Origin: Mesorhizobium sp. LNHC252B00
GTDB lineage: Bacteria; Pseudomonadota; Alphaproteobacteria; Rhizobiales; Rhizobiaceae
DNA length: 64,000 bases
Direction: 5' to 3'
NCBI RefSeq assembly: GCF_000502955.1
Contig: NZ_AYWO01000003.1
Span: forward strand, 185,864 to 249,863
A model generated the notes under the pieces. The model saw nothing but the letters and a program-made list of their open reading frames with translations. It searched no databases and was not told the origin of the DNA. Each line of letters starts with the position of its first letter. Position 1 is the stretch's first letter. The position numbers and the translations under genes are program-made. Of the stretch, positions 45,847 through 55,300 are shown piece by piece.

Positions 45847-46737
45847 TCAATCCGTGACCTGCCCGCCATAAAGCGAGACGGCGAGCTCGTGGATGGCGTC
45901 AGCGGTGCGCGGCCCGAAGCCGAGCAGATAGGAGCCATCGATGCGGATCAGCTTGCGCGCGGTTCCGGCAGGCGTCGAGGCGATCGACGGATTGCCGAAC
46001 AGTTCGTCGTCCGACACCGGAGGCCCGGCATTGCTCATCATCAGGATCACGTCCGGCCTGGCGGTGATAACAGCCTCGTCGGACATTTGCTTGTAGCCGG
46101 AAAAGCCTTCGACCGCGTTGACGCCGCCAGCCAGCCTGACCATTCCGTCGGCGGCGGTCTCGCTGCCGGCAGCCAGGATCTTGCCGCCTTGTATCGACAG
46201 CACGAACAGGATGCGCTTGCGCTGCATGATCGGGGCCGTCTGCTTTTCGGCGGCCGTGAGCCGGGCATCGAGCTCCTTGGCCAGCACCTCGGCCTTGGCG
46301 TCAACGCCGAGCGCCTTGCCGACGATGCGGACCTTCTCGAGGATACCCTCGTGGCTATAGTGCTCGGGCACTTCGATGAACGGGATGCTCGTCTTCCTCA
46401 AGACATCGACGGCTTCCTTGGGACCGCTGCCGTGCAGCGCCAGGATGCCTGTCGCGTTGACCGACAGGACGCCTTCCGGCGACAGCGCGCGCATGTAGCC
46501 GACATCAGGCAGCTCAAGCGCCGCTTTCGGATACCGGCTGGTGGAATCGCGCGCCACCAGATGCTTCTCCTCGCCGAGCGCGTAGACGATCTCGGTGATC
46601 GAGCCGCCAATGGCCGCAATCCTCGAGGGATCGGCAAATACGGCCGTGCCTTCCGTGGCATTGACAGGTTGCAGTGCGACGAAAGCAAGGGACAGACCGA
46701 TCGCCGGCCCGGCGATGATCTTGGAAATGCAACCCAT
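45847..46737 (-). CDS. hmuT: periplasmic heme-binding protein HmuT
   Basis: Captures heme in the periplasm and hands it to HmuUV. The 296-residue precursor has a signal peptide (IIAGPAIGLSLAFVALQPVN). The class III binding-protein fold shows SRIAAIGGSITEIVYALGEE, HLVARDSTSRYPKAALELPD and VGYMRALSPEGVLSVNATGI, which includes the Tyr heme-ligand region. Later stretches are IPFIEVPEHYSHEGILEKVR and ILFVLSIQGGKILAAGSETA. GAGGAG precedes the ATG at 46737. It starts 11 bases after the hmuS stop and its own stop is almost touching hmuU, so all belong to one transcript. Confidence 0.95.
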   Translation of the reverse strand: MGCISKIIAGPAIGLSLAFVALQPVNATEGTAVFADPSRIAAIGGSITEIVYALGEEKHLVARDSTSRYPKAALELPDVGYMRALSPEGVLSVNATGILALHGSGPKEAVDVLRKTSIPFIEVPEHYSHEGILEKVRIVGKALGVDAKAEVLAKELDARLTAAEKQTAPIMQRKRILFVLSIQGGKILAAGSETAADGMVRLAGGVNAVEGFSGYKQMSDEAVITARPDVILMMSNAGPPVSDDELFGNPSIASTPAGTARKLIRIDGSYLLGFGPRTADAIHELAVSLYGGQVTD

Positions 46738-46748
46738 TGTCGTTCTCC

Positions 46749-47810
46749 TCAGGCTGCAGTCGGGCTTGGGATGCGCGGCAGGTTCTCCGCCAGGAACCGC
46801 CAATCGTCACGCTCGCTCTCGCCCTCATGACGCTTGCCGAAGAACTGGATGATCATCTTGCCGTCGGCGTCATAAACCTCGAGCGAGGTGACATGACCGT
46901 CCTTGGTCGGCTTGCGCACGGCCCAGACCTCGTGGATGTGATCGGTTCGCAGGTGCAGGTGGAAGGTTTCATCCAGCACGTTGATCCATGGTCCCATCGG
47001 CTTGATGGATTTGATAAGTCCGGAATGGATCTGGATGCAGCCGCGGTTTCCGACAAAGCACATGATCGGTATCTCGCCCTCCGCGGCATGATGGAACATG
47101 ACACGGACAGCGTCATTGTCGAGCAGCCAGGCATAGTCCTGGCCGACCATGCGCACCGCCTGCCGGCGGCTGAGCTTCAACGTCTTCAGCATGCCGAAGA
47201 ACTGGTGCACGTCGGTTAGCCGGCTCCAGCGGTCGCGCAGATCGTCGAGATTGGCGGTCGCTTCGTCGCCATGGATCTCGTCATCGGAGACTGGCCCGAA
47301 AATGTCGACCGTCGGCTCCTGATCGGGCGATTCGAGCGCGGCGACCAATTTTTGATACGCATAGAGGCTGGAAGCCGGCCGCAGATGCACCTTGTGCACG
47401 GCCTCGCCAGCCGCGTCGAAGAACTGCAGGCTGCGGCGAATCTCGTCGCCATCGCGCTTTTCCACGGCAAAGCCATGCACCCACGCTTTCGGGAAGATGC
47501 GCAGGTCGATGTTTTCGCCAAGCACCATGGCATTGTGGTTGCCCGTGACGACCTTGTCATAGACCCCGATCTTTTCGTGCACCGCGCTTTCATTGCGGGT
47601 CAGCGCCATGACCTCGCCGACGGCCTCGAGGCCGGTCAAAAGATCGTTGACGCGCGGCTCGATGCGAACGACGCCATCGCCGCAATGCGCGGCTGCCAGC
47701 TCGGCCTCCGAAATGCCGAGTCGGGCAGCCAGATCACGCTCGCGCGCCTTCGGATTGTCTGTCCGTGCCCGCCGGATTTCATGCGGGGCGGGTTTTACGC
47801 GCTGGTCCAT
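46749..47810 (-). CDS. hmuS: hemin-degrading/transfer protein HmuS
   Basis: Cytoplasmic heme-binding protein that stores, delivers or degrades imported heme. The 353-residue protein has the duplicated HemS/ChuX fold: the first half includes MALTRNESAVHEKIGVYDKV and GFAVEKRDGDEIRRSLQFFD. The second half includes DVHQFFGMLKTLKLSRRQAV and IPIMCFVGNRGCIQIHSGLI. Candidate heme-binding histidines lie in each half (TGNHNAM and MFHHAAEG). It follows hemP by 23 bases. In this locus an IsdG-type monooxygenase is encoded divergently, so HmuS may act mainly as a heme carrier. Confidence 0.95.
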   Translation of the reverse strand: MDQRVKPAPHEIRRARTDNPKARERDLAARLGISEAELAAAHCGDGVVRIEPRVNDLLTGLEAVGEVMALTRNESAVHEKIGVYDKVVTGNHNAMVLGENIDLRIFPKAWVHGFAVEKRDGDEIRRSLQFFDAAGEAVHKVHLRPASSLYAYQKLVAALESPDQEPTVDIFGPVSDDEIHGDEATANLDDLRDRWSRLTDVHQFFGMLKTLKLSRRQAVRMVGQDYAWLLDNDAVRVMFHHAAEGEIPIMCFVGNRGCIQIHSGLIKSIKPMGPWINVLDETFHLHLRTDHIHEVWAVRKPTKDGHVTSLEVYDADGKMIIQFFGKRHEGESERDDWRFLAENLPRIPSPTAA

Positions 47811-47833
47811 ATCTCGGTCCCTATTGCCTTGCC

Positions 47834-48040
47834 TTACTTGTTGAGAATGAGCTTGCCCTGCCGGGTAATCTTCAGCCGGTAGAGCGCGCCATGATGCTCG
47901 ATGCCGATCTCGTGCTCGCCCTGGAACAGGGTGTTGCTGGACAAGGTTCGCACCGCCAGCGGAACCCGGTCGAAACGGGCGGAGGCATCGTCGGAGCGGC
48001 GGACGCGATAGCGAAAATCGTTGGGATTGTGGGTGTTCAT
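47834..48040 (-). CDS. hmuP: HemP/HmuP family protein
   Basis: Short conserved protein at the head of heme operons, 68 residues. Its C-terminal half carries the whole family pattern TLFQGEHEIGIEHHGALYRL followed by KITRQGKLILNK. In Bradyrhizobium HmuP is needed to activate the heme receptor gene with Irr, and in other bacteria HemP is a regulator of heme uptake. It is the first gene on the minus strand from the divergent hmu promoter, with a putative RirA box 64 bases upstream and GGGATCG before the ATG. Confidence 0.93.
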   Translation of the reverse strand: MNTHNPNDFRYRVRRSDDASARFDRVPLAVRTLSSNTLFQGEHEIGIEHHGALYRLKITRQGKLILNK

Positions 48041-48103
48041 CTGGATCGATCCCTTTCCTGTGCCGGGCGTCTGGCTAGGCGTTGCGTAATCCGATTCATT
48101 TCT

Positions 48104-48118
48104 TGACTTGAATAATCA
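48104..48118. promoter_or_regulatory. iron-responsive operator in the divergent hmu promoter
   Basis: TGA-CTTGAATAA-TCA matches TGA-N9-TCA exactly. It lies between hmuP (start 48040, minus strand) and hmuR (plus strand), so one palindromic site could control both arms of the heme locus through RirA. The same motif stands before rirA at 43320-43334. Confidence 0.7.
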
Positions 48119-48238
48119 GGTTTACTAGTCAGTGCAATACAGGATTAAATGAGTCAAGATTTAAGACACCGGACACGATCAAAAATGCCAGCCAGCCCCA
48201 GGCCAGCCAGCATGGAACCTGGACTTTGGAGTTGGGGC

Positions 48239-50437
48239 ATGGGGTTGGTGAATTGGGAATGGCGCGGCCGGTCGGCGGCGAACGGTGCGGCGGCCTTGCT
48301 GGCAAGCGTGGCGGCGATCGCCCTGTCGGCGCAACTGGCCAACGCCCAGCAGGCGGCGCAGCCGGCGGATCAGACGAAGAAGGCTGACGAGGAAAAGGCG
48401 GCACCGGCGGGAGCAACGCTGCTCGACAAGATCCTCGTCATCAGCCGCACCGGCGAGACGGCGATCGAATCGCTGGCGTCGGCCAGTCATGTCGGCCAGG
48501 AACAGCTCGACCGCCGCATGGCGACGACGCCCAATGAGATGCTGCTGGGCGTGCCCGGTGTCGCGGCGCAGGCCGACGCCAGGCGCGTCAGCACCAGCAT
48601 CAACATCCGCGGCTTGCAGGATTTCGGCCGCGTCGCGGTTATCGTCGACGGCGCACGGCAGAATTTCCAGCGCTCCGACCACGGCACGCAGTCGACCTTC
48701 TATATCGACCCGGAACTCGTCAAATCCGTCGACGTGATCCGTGGTCCTGTCGCCAACACCTACGGCTCGGGCGCCATCGGAGGCGTCGTCTTCTTCGATA
48801 CCAAGGACGCCACGGACTTTCTCAAGCCGGACGAGACGTGGGCCGGTTCCGTCACCGGACGCTATGAGAGCAACGGCAAGGGCTGGACCACCAGCGCATC
48901 CGGCGCCTACCGCTTCAACGAGAACTGGGATGCGCTCGGCAACATAGTCTACCGCGACTACGACGACTACAAGGATGGCGGCGGTGATACCGTCAAGGGC
49001 ACCGGCTTCGACGTGCTCAGCGGCCTGCTCAAGACCACCATCCGGCCGACCGACAACAGTGAACTGAAGCTCGGCTGGGTCGGCTCAAGCGACGGCTGGA
49101 ACGAGATCAGCGGCGGCGTGCCCGTCAATGACGTCGACCTGAAGTCGAATACCTTCACGGCCCGCTACAACATCACGGATGAGGACAAGAGCTGGCTCGA
49201 TCTCCACATCAACACCTCCTACAACAAGACCAACCTCGACCTGACCAGCCTCGTTCCTCTCAAACGGTTTGATCCGAGCACCGGCCTTCCCGTGGTGTTG
49301 CCGGCTGGCTCGACATCGACGTTCGATATCGGCACGACCGGCATCGATATCTGGAACACATCCAGATTCGAGACCGCGGGTATCGCGCACGAACTGACCT
49401 ATGGCGGCGACTGGGCCGGCGATAACGTCAAGACTGGCGGCACGGCCGGCGGCGACAGTTTCTACACGCCCTCCGGTAAGCGGAACGTGTCAGGCGCCTA
49501 TATCCAGGACAAGCTCACCTGGGATTGGCTCGAAGTCATCGCCGGGTTGCGTTACGACAATTACAGCCTCAAGGATGACACCCACGATATATCTGGCGAC
49601 AGGGTATCGCCCCGGATCACTGTCGGTGTCTCACCGTTCGAATCGGCAGGCCTTGCAGGTCTTCAGTTTTATGGCACCTACGCCGAGGGCTATCGCTCGC
49701 CGTCGATTACCGAGACGCTGATCAGCGGCAATCATCCGGCGGGCGTCAGCTTCCCGTTCCTGCCCAATCCCAATCTGCGGCCCGAGACCGGCAAGACGAC
49801 CGAGTTCGGCATCAACTACAAGCAGAACGATATCCTCGAGGCTGGCGACGCGTTTCGTCTCAAGGCCGCCTATTTCAACAACGACGTCGACGACTATATC
49901 GATGGCGTGACGCTGTCGGCATTCGACCCGACCAGCGGCTGCCCGTTCGGCCCCGGCATCCCGATCTGCTTCCAGTATCAGAATTTCGCCAAGGCCAAGA
50001 TCCATGGCTTTGAACTGGAAGGCGTCTATGACGCTGGATGGGGCTATGCTGCACTTTCAGCTTCCATCACCAATGGTCACACAATTTCCTACAAGGATGT
50101 GGAAGCGGACCTCGCCACCATCCTCTCCTCCCAGGTCACCGCGCAGCTCGGCCTGCGGTTCCTCGAGGACAAGCTGACTGTCGGCGGCGAAGTCCAATAC
50201 AATGGCAAGCCGAAGGGCAATCCGATCGCCGAGGACTACACGCTGGTCAATGCCTTCGCCAGCTACCAGGCGACCGACAATTTGAAGATTGATTTCCGCG
50301 CCGACAATCTGTTCGATGTCAAATACGCCAACCCGCTCAACCTCACCACGGCTGGCCAGCCGGCGCAGCCGGTCTTCGCCGCCTACGAGCCCGGCATCAC
50401 ACTGAAACTGGCGGCGACCATGCGATTTGGAAGCTGA
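48239..50437 (+). CDS. hmuR: TonB-dependent heme/hemoglobin receptor
   Basis: Outer-membrane gated channel for heme. From the ATG at 48239 the 732-residue precursor has a signal peptide (AANGAAALLASVAAIALSAQ, cut after LANA). A plug domain follows (MATTPNEMLLGVPGVAAQAD, STSINIRGLQDFGRVAVIVD, VIRGPVANTYGSGAIGGVVF). A large beta-barrel then has QFYGTYAEGYRSPSITETLI, NPNLRPETGKTTEFGINYK and the receptor box, and ends in Phe-Gly-Ser. GGAG lies seven bases before this start. In-frame ATGs at 48149, 48185 and 48212 would add up to 30 residues of a low-complexity leader. Downstream genes overlap or follow closely. Confidence 0.95.
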   Translation: MGLVNWEWRGRSAANGAAALLASVAAIALSAQLANAQQAAQPADQTKKADEEKAAPAGATLLDKILVISRTGETAIESLASASHVGQEQLDRRMATTPNEMLLGVPGVAAQADARRVSTSINIRGLQDFGRVAVIVDGARQNFQRSDHGTQSTFYIDPELVKSVDVIRGPVANTYGSGAIGGVVFFDTKDATDFLKPDETWAGSVTGRYESNGKGWTTSASGAYRFNENWDALGNIVYRDYDDYKDGGGDTVKGTGFDVLSGLLKTTIRPTDNSELKLGWVGSSDGWNEISGGVPVNDVDLKSNTFTARYNITDEDKSWLDLHINTSYNKTNLDLTSLVPLKRFDPSTGLPVVLPAGSTSTFDIGTTGIDIWNTSRFETAGIAHELTYGGDWAGDNVKTGGTAGGDSFYTPSGKRNVSGAYIQDKLTWDWLEVIAGLRYDNYSLKDDTHDISGDRVSPRITVGVSPFESAGLAGLQFYGTYAEGYRSPSITETLISGNHPAGVSFPFLPNPNLRPETGKTTEFGINYKQNDILEAGDAFRLKAAYFNNDVDDYIDGVTLSAFDPTSGCPFGPGIPICFQYQNFAKAKIHGFELEGVYDAGWGYAALSASITNGHTISYKDVEADLATILSSQVTAQLGLRFLEDKLTVGGEVQYNGKPKGNPIAEDYTLVNAFASYQATDNLKIDFRADNLFDVKYANPLNLTTAGQPAQPVFAAYEPGITLKLAATMRFGS

Positions 50438-50886
50438 TGACAATGACGAGCTTGACGACATCCCTTCGTCTGCTGACCTCGACGCTGGCGATGTCGCTTG
50501 CGATGGTTCCGGCGTGGGCACAACAGTCCGCGCCGGTCCCCGCGCTCAGCCTCGAACTCAACGCTGCGCAACCTTCCGACAGGGGTTGCCGCCTGACCTT
50601 CGTGGTCAACAACAATCTCGGCGCCGACCTATCCAAGGCGGCGTTCGAGATCGCACTGTTCAACGAAGCCGGCGTCGTCGACCGGCTGACAGTGCTCGAC
50701 TTCAAGGAATTGCCGGCGGGCAAGACCAAGGTGACGCGTTTCGATCTGGCCGGCATCGAATGCGCCAAAGTCAGCCGCGTGCTGATCAACAGCGCGACCG
50801 AATGCACCGGCATCGGCGTCGAACCGAATGCCTGCATGCGCAAGCTGAAGACGGACACCAAGACCGGAATCGCTTTCGGCGTCTGA
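50437..50886 (+). CDS. uncharacterised periplasmic protein of the hmu operon
   Basis: Unknown function. The 149-residue precursor starts at an ATG whose first base is the last base of the hmuR stop, so it is translationally coupled to the receptor. It has a signal peptide (SLRLLTSTLAMSLAMVPAWA, cut before QQSAP) and a beta-rich mature domain. The latter has four cysteines, the first in SDRGCRLTFVVNNNLGADLS and the others in DLAGIECAKVSRVLINSATE, then CTGIGVEPNACMRKLKTDTK. This could allow two disulphides. It is placed between the receptor and tonB, which suggests a role in heme transfer through the periplasm or in support of the TonB complex. I recall homologues beside hmuR in other rhizobia and Brucella, without a function. 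Confidence 0.85.
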   Translation: MTMTSLTTSLRLLTSTLAMSLAMVPAWAQQSAPVPALSLELNAAQPSDRGCRLTFVVNNNLGADLSKAAFEIALFNEAGVVDRLTVLDFKELPAGKTKVTRFDLAGIECAKVSRVLINSATECTGIGVEPNACMRKLKTDTKTGIAFGV

Positions 50887-51019
50887 GGTGGGACTGCATC
50901 CCGCATTCACGCGAAACACAGTGGCATGGCCTGTGGCCGGCTTCCGCGCGCTGTCCTCTGGACCAAGCGATCTTGATTTGACAATTCTGCTCGGGTCGCT
51001 GCAGGTCTCGACGCGAGAC

Positions 51020-52000
51020 ATGCAGGATATCAGCCCCCTCACAGACGCCAGCGCCGAGTTGGCCATAGAACCAACCGAGCCGCTCGCACCGCCGCGGCCA
51101 TCGGTCTGGAACCGCAAATGGACGGCAGCGATCGTCGTCTCATGCCTGCTCCATGCCGCGGTGGCGGCGGCCTTTCTGGTCTCGCCTTCGGGGACATTCG
51201 ATTCCAGGGATGCCGAGCAGCCGGAAGGCAGTGATCAGTCGGGCAGCAACGTGGTCGGCAGCACGCTGGATAAGGATCCGGCGGCCATAAATGTTGCGCT
51301 GGTGCCGAACCCGCAACCGGCTAAACCACAGCCGGCAACGCCGCCCAAGCCGGCGCCGCCAACAGAACCTGCGCAGCCCGCCCGGCAAGCGGCGAAGCCG
51401 CCGCTCAAGCCTTTGCCGGAACCTGTCAAACAGCAGACGATCACCCCGGACATATTGGTGGCCGGCGCCCCACGCCCCGATGACCAGAGCGTGTCTCCCA
51501 AGGCCGAAACGCCGGCACAGCCGACGGTTCAGGCCGAGAGCATCGAAATGCCTGTCGCCGTTCCAGAACAGGCGCCGATTCCAAGCGCCAGGCCAATTCC
51601 TGCAGTTGTCCCAGCAACTGCTAGCGAACCATACGAGAAGCGCGGCACAGCGGACGGCCACGAAATAAAAGCGGCAATTGCCAGCAAAGGCAAAAAACGA
51701 ACCGATGCCGGCAACGCGGCAACGTCTCTCTATAGCGGCGAGGTGGCCAACAAATTGGCTCGCGCCAATCGCCGCGTTTCGAAAGCGGCGCAATCGACCG
51801 CCCGCAACAATGCTATGGTGGCATTTGTGGTGCTGGCCAATGGAACCATCAGCGACTTGCAACTTGCCAAAAGCTCAGGCTCTCCGGAACTCGATCAATT
51901 CGCGTTGGAGCTGGTGCGAAAACAGGCACCCTTCCCTCCCATTCCGCCGGAGACCGGAAAGTTAAGCTGGCGGTTCAAAGCACCAATCGGCCCATTCTGA
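51020..52000 (+). CDS. tonB: TonB family energy transducer
   Basis: Transmits proton-motive energy from ExbBD to outer-membrane receptors. From the ATG at 51020 the 326-residue protein has a short cytoplasmic end (PRPSVWNRKW) and one membrane anchor (TAAIVVSCLLHAAVAAAFLV). The usual long Pro-rich periplasmic spacer follows (PQPAKPQPATPPKPAPPTEP, then APRPDDQ and PSARPIPAVVPATASEPY). The C-terminal TonB domain is AQSTARNNAMVAFVVLANGT, then SDLQLAKSSGSPELDQFALE and KLSWRFKAPIG. A GTG at 50888 would add 44 improbable residues. No exbB or exbD is present, so those must be supplied from elsewhere. Confidence 0.93.
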   Translation: MQDISPLTDASAELAIEPTEPLAPPRPSVWNRKWTAAIVVSCLLHAAVAAAFLVSPSGTFDSRDAEQPEGSDQSGSNVVGSTLDKDPAAINVALVPNPQPAKPQPATPPKPAPPTEPAQPARQAAKPPLKPLPEPVKQQTITPDILVAGAPRPDDQSVSPKAETPAQPTVQAESIEMPVAVPEQAPIPSARPIPAVVPATASEPYEKRGTADGHEIKAAIASKGKKRTDAGNAATSLYSGEVANKLARANRRVSKAAQSTARNNAMVAFVVLANGTISDLQLAKSSGSPELDQFALELVRKQAPFPPIPPETGKLSWRFKAPIGPF

Positions 52001-52054
52001 GTCTCCGTGGCCCGTTACGCCAGCCATCGATCGTCAAGCATGAAAGGAATCACG

Positions 52055-52369
52055 ATGTACATCGCCATGAACCGCTTCAAGGTGCAGGCCGGCTCGGAGA
52101 CCGATTTCGAGGCCGTATGGAAGAACCGCGACTCCAGCCTCGCGGAGATGAAGGGGTTTAGGGAATTTCACCTGCTGCGTGGCCCGGTCAACGAGGCCGA
52201 AGGCTACACGCTGTTTGCGTCGCATACGGTGTGGGCGAGCCATGATGATTTTATCGCCTGGACCAAATCGGAGAATTTCCGTGCCGCCCACGGCAATGTC
52301 GGCACGACAAAAGTGCACTATCTCGGCCATCCCCAGTTCGAGGGCTTTTCGGTCGTCGAGGGCGCGTAA
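52055..52369 (+). CDS. hmuQ: IsdG-type heme monooxygenase (HmuQ/HmuD-like)
   Basis: Predicted cytoplasmic heme-degrading monooxygenase of the antibiotic-biosynthesis-monooxygenase fold, 104 residues. The catalytic triad of IsdG-type enzymes appears intact: Asn6 (MYIAMNRFKV), Trp69 and His79 (DFIAWTKSENFRAAHG). This matches the Asn-Trp-His layout in the known enzymes. AAAGGA precedes the ATG at 52055; an earlier ATG at 52040 is in frame and adds five residues. It ends the plus-strand heme operon after tonB, so imported heme would be opened to release iron. Bradyrhizobium HmuD and HmuQ are the closest described relatives. Confidence 0.9.
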   Translation: MYIAMNRFKVQAGSETDFEAVWKNRDSSLAEMKGFREFHLLRGPVNEAEGYTLFASHTVWASHDDFIAWTKSENFRAAHGNVGTTKVHYLGHPQFEGFSVVEGA

Positions 52370-52382
52370 TAACAGGCCGGGG

Positions 52383-55300
52383 TCAAGCTCCGGCCAGCAG
52401 GCTCGCATTGCCCCCGGCAGCCGTCGTATCGACGCAGACAGCCCGTTCATGTGCATAGGCCGCCGGGTTCAACACCTCGCTGACCAGCGGCACGATCGGA
52501 CCGGAGCGGTTGGCAATGACCTTGCGCACGACACGCGCAGCCTCGGGCGTGCCCGAGAAAGCGACGACATCGACGCGCAGCGATCGCGCTTCGACCGGAT
52601 CCGGCCGGCCGTCCAAGGCGGCCAGGGGCAGGCCCTTGCCGGTCAGCGCCGAGAGCGCCGCCGGTGCGCCGGGCGCGACCGCCAGCACCGCATTGCCGGC
52701 AGCGAGCGCCTGGATCGTCTGAGCGAGCAGCGTATCGCCATCGGGACCAAGGCATAGCACCCGTCCGCGTGGCGACAGCGAGAGCGTGTTGGCTTCGCCG
52801 GTCGGTCCCGGCAGATCGACCTGGCCGAAGTCGATGCCGGCGGCAGCGCCAATGGCTGCGGCACCCTTGCCGCGCAGATGCTTCCTCAGAATGGCGATCC
52901 GGTCCGGGCGCGTCGACCAGCCGCCAAGTGTGGGATCGGGCAGATTGTCGGCAAGTTCGGTCGCCGTGACCTTATGGCCATCCTGCAAATGGGTGCCGGC
53001 CTCCGGCCCCTTGCGAAAGCGGCGGAGATAGTGCGGACCGCCAGCCTTCGGACCGGTGCCTGAAAGCCCCTCGCCGCCAAACGGCTGCGAACCGACGACG
53101 GCACCGATCTGGTTGCGGTTGACGTAGATGTTACCGGCATGGATGCGGTCGACGAAATGCTGAACGCGGCCCTCGATGCGGGTGTGCAGGCCGAAGGTGA
53201 GGCCATAGCCCTTGCGATTGATGGCGGCGATGACCCCGTCGATCTCGTCGGCGTCGAACGTGGCGACGTGCAGCACCGGCCCGAACACCTCGCGCTCCAT
53301 GTCCTCGATGCCCTTGACCCGGAAGATATGCGGCGCGACGAAGCGGCCCACTTTGGGCGCCTCGAGCTTGGCGATCAGCCGGCCCTGCAGGCCCATCTTC
53401 GTGCAGTACTCGCGGATCGAACTCTGCGCCTCGTCGTCGATGACAGGGCCGACATCGGTCGAAATCCGCCAGGGATCGCCAACGCTGAGCGCCTCCATGG
53501 CGCCCTTCAGCATCTCCAGCATCTTCTTCTCGACGTCCTTCTGCACATAGAGCACGCGCAGCGCCGAGCAGCGCTGGCCGGCACTCTGGAAGGCCGAGGC
53601 CAGGATGTCGCGCACGGCTTGCTCGGGCAGCGCGGTGGAATCGACGATCATCGCGTTGAGACCGCCGGTCTCGGCGATCAGCATTGCGTCGGGCGCGGCC
53701 GTCTCTGACAGCTGTTTCTCGATCAGCTTCGCGACCTCGGTCGAGCCGGTGAAGCAGACGCCGGCAATGCGCGGATCGGCGGTGAGCGGCCCGCCGACCG
53801 ATGGGCCGTCGCCGGGCAGAAGCTGGATGACATCTTCCGGCACGCCGGCCTCGCGCAGCAATTCGACGGCGCGGAAAGCGATCAGCGGCGTCTGCTCGGC
53901 CGGCTTGGCGATAACCGAATTGCCGGTGACGAGTGCGGCGGCGATCTGGCCGGTAAAGATGGCGAGCGGAAAGTTCCACGGCGAAATGCAGGCGATGGCG
54001 CCGCGCGCTTGCGTGCCCGCCTCCGCATTGGCCGCCTCAGTGGCGTAGTAGCGTAGGAAGTCGACGGCCTCGCGCACCTCGGCGACGCCGTCGGCCAGCG
54101 ATTTGCCGGCCTCCCGAGTGGCGAGTGCAAAGAACTCGACGGCATTCGCCTCGTAGAGATCGGCAGCGCGGTTCAGGATGGCCGCGCGCTCGCCCACGGG
54201 ACGCTTCGTCCAGGCCGGTTGCGCTTCCACTGCAAAGCGAACGGCGGTCGCCACCTGCTTGGCAGCGGCTTCACTGACCGTGCCGACCACCTCGGAAGGC
54301 TTTGCCGGGTTTACAATTGGACGCTGCTTGCCGTAGCCGGCCGCCCGGGTGATCGGCTTGGCATGCCAGCGATCCGGCCCGACGAAGGCCGCCCTGGCCT
54401 TGTCGATCGCCGCCAGCGTCATTGTGTCGGTGATATCGAAACCCTTCGAGTTGCGGCGACCGGCCCCAAAAATCTGCGAAGGCCGGGCAATCGCCGGATT
54501 GGCGGCCGGACCCTGGCTCTCCACGGTTTCGAGTGGATCGCGGGCAATGTCCTCCGGCTCGACGTCCTCGTCGGTGAGCTGGTGCACGAATGAGGAGTTG
54601 GCGCCGTTCTCCAGCAGCCGGCGGACCAGATAGGCAAGCAGATCGGAATGCGCACCGACTGGTGCATAGATGCGGCAGCGCGTGCCCTCGGCCCGGCGCA
54701 CCGTTTCGTGCAGGGCCTCACCCATGCCATGCAGGCGCTGGAACTCGAAGGTATCGCGATTGTCAGCCATCGACAGTATGGCGGCGACGGTGTGGGCATT
54801 GTGGGTGGCGAATTGCGGATAGATGCGGTCGGTCATGCCAAGCAGTTTCTTCGCGCAAGCGATGTAGGAGACATCAGTGTTGACCTTGCGGGTGAAGACG
54901 GGATAACCGGCGAGCCCGAGCGTCTGCGCCCGCTTGATCTCGGTGTCCCAATAGGCGCCCTTGACCAGCCGCACCATGATGTTGCGGCCGTACTTCTTGG
55001 CCAGTGCATAGAGCCAGTCGATGGCGAAGGCCGCGCGTGGTCCATACGCTTGCACCACCACACCAAAACCGTTCCAGCCGGCGAGCTCCGGCTCAGCCAG
55101 CACCCGCTCGATGACATCGAGAGACAGATCGAGGCGGTCGGCCTCCTCGGCATCGATGTTGAGACCCATGCGCGAATGGCGCGCGGCCAGCGCCAACGAC
55201 AGCAGTCGCTCGGCCATGACCGGCAGCATCCCGTCCTTCTGCGCCACCTCATAGCGCGGATGCAGCGCCGACAGCTTGACCGAGATTCCGTGGTTCTGGC

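Noticed and set aside
50888..51019. GTG at 50888 as the tonB start
   Set aside because: It would add 44 residues without homology before the short cytoplasmic end and membrane anchor; the ATG at 51020 gives the normal TonB layout.
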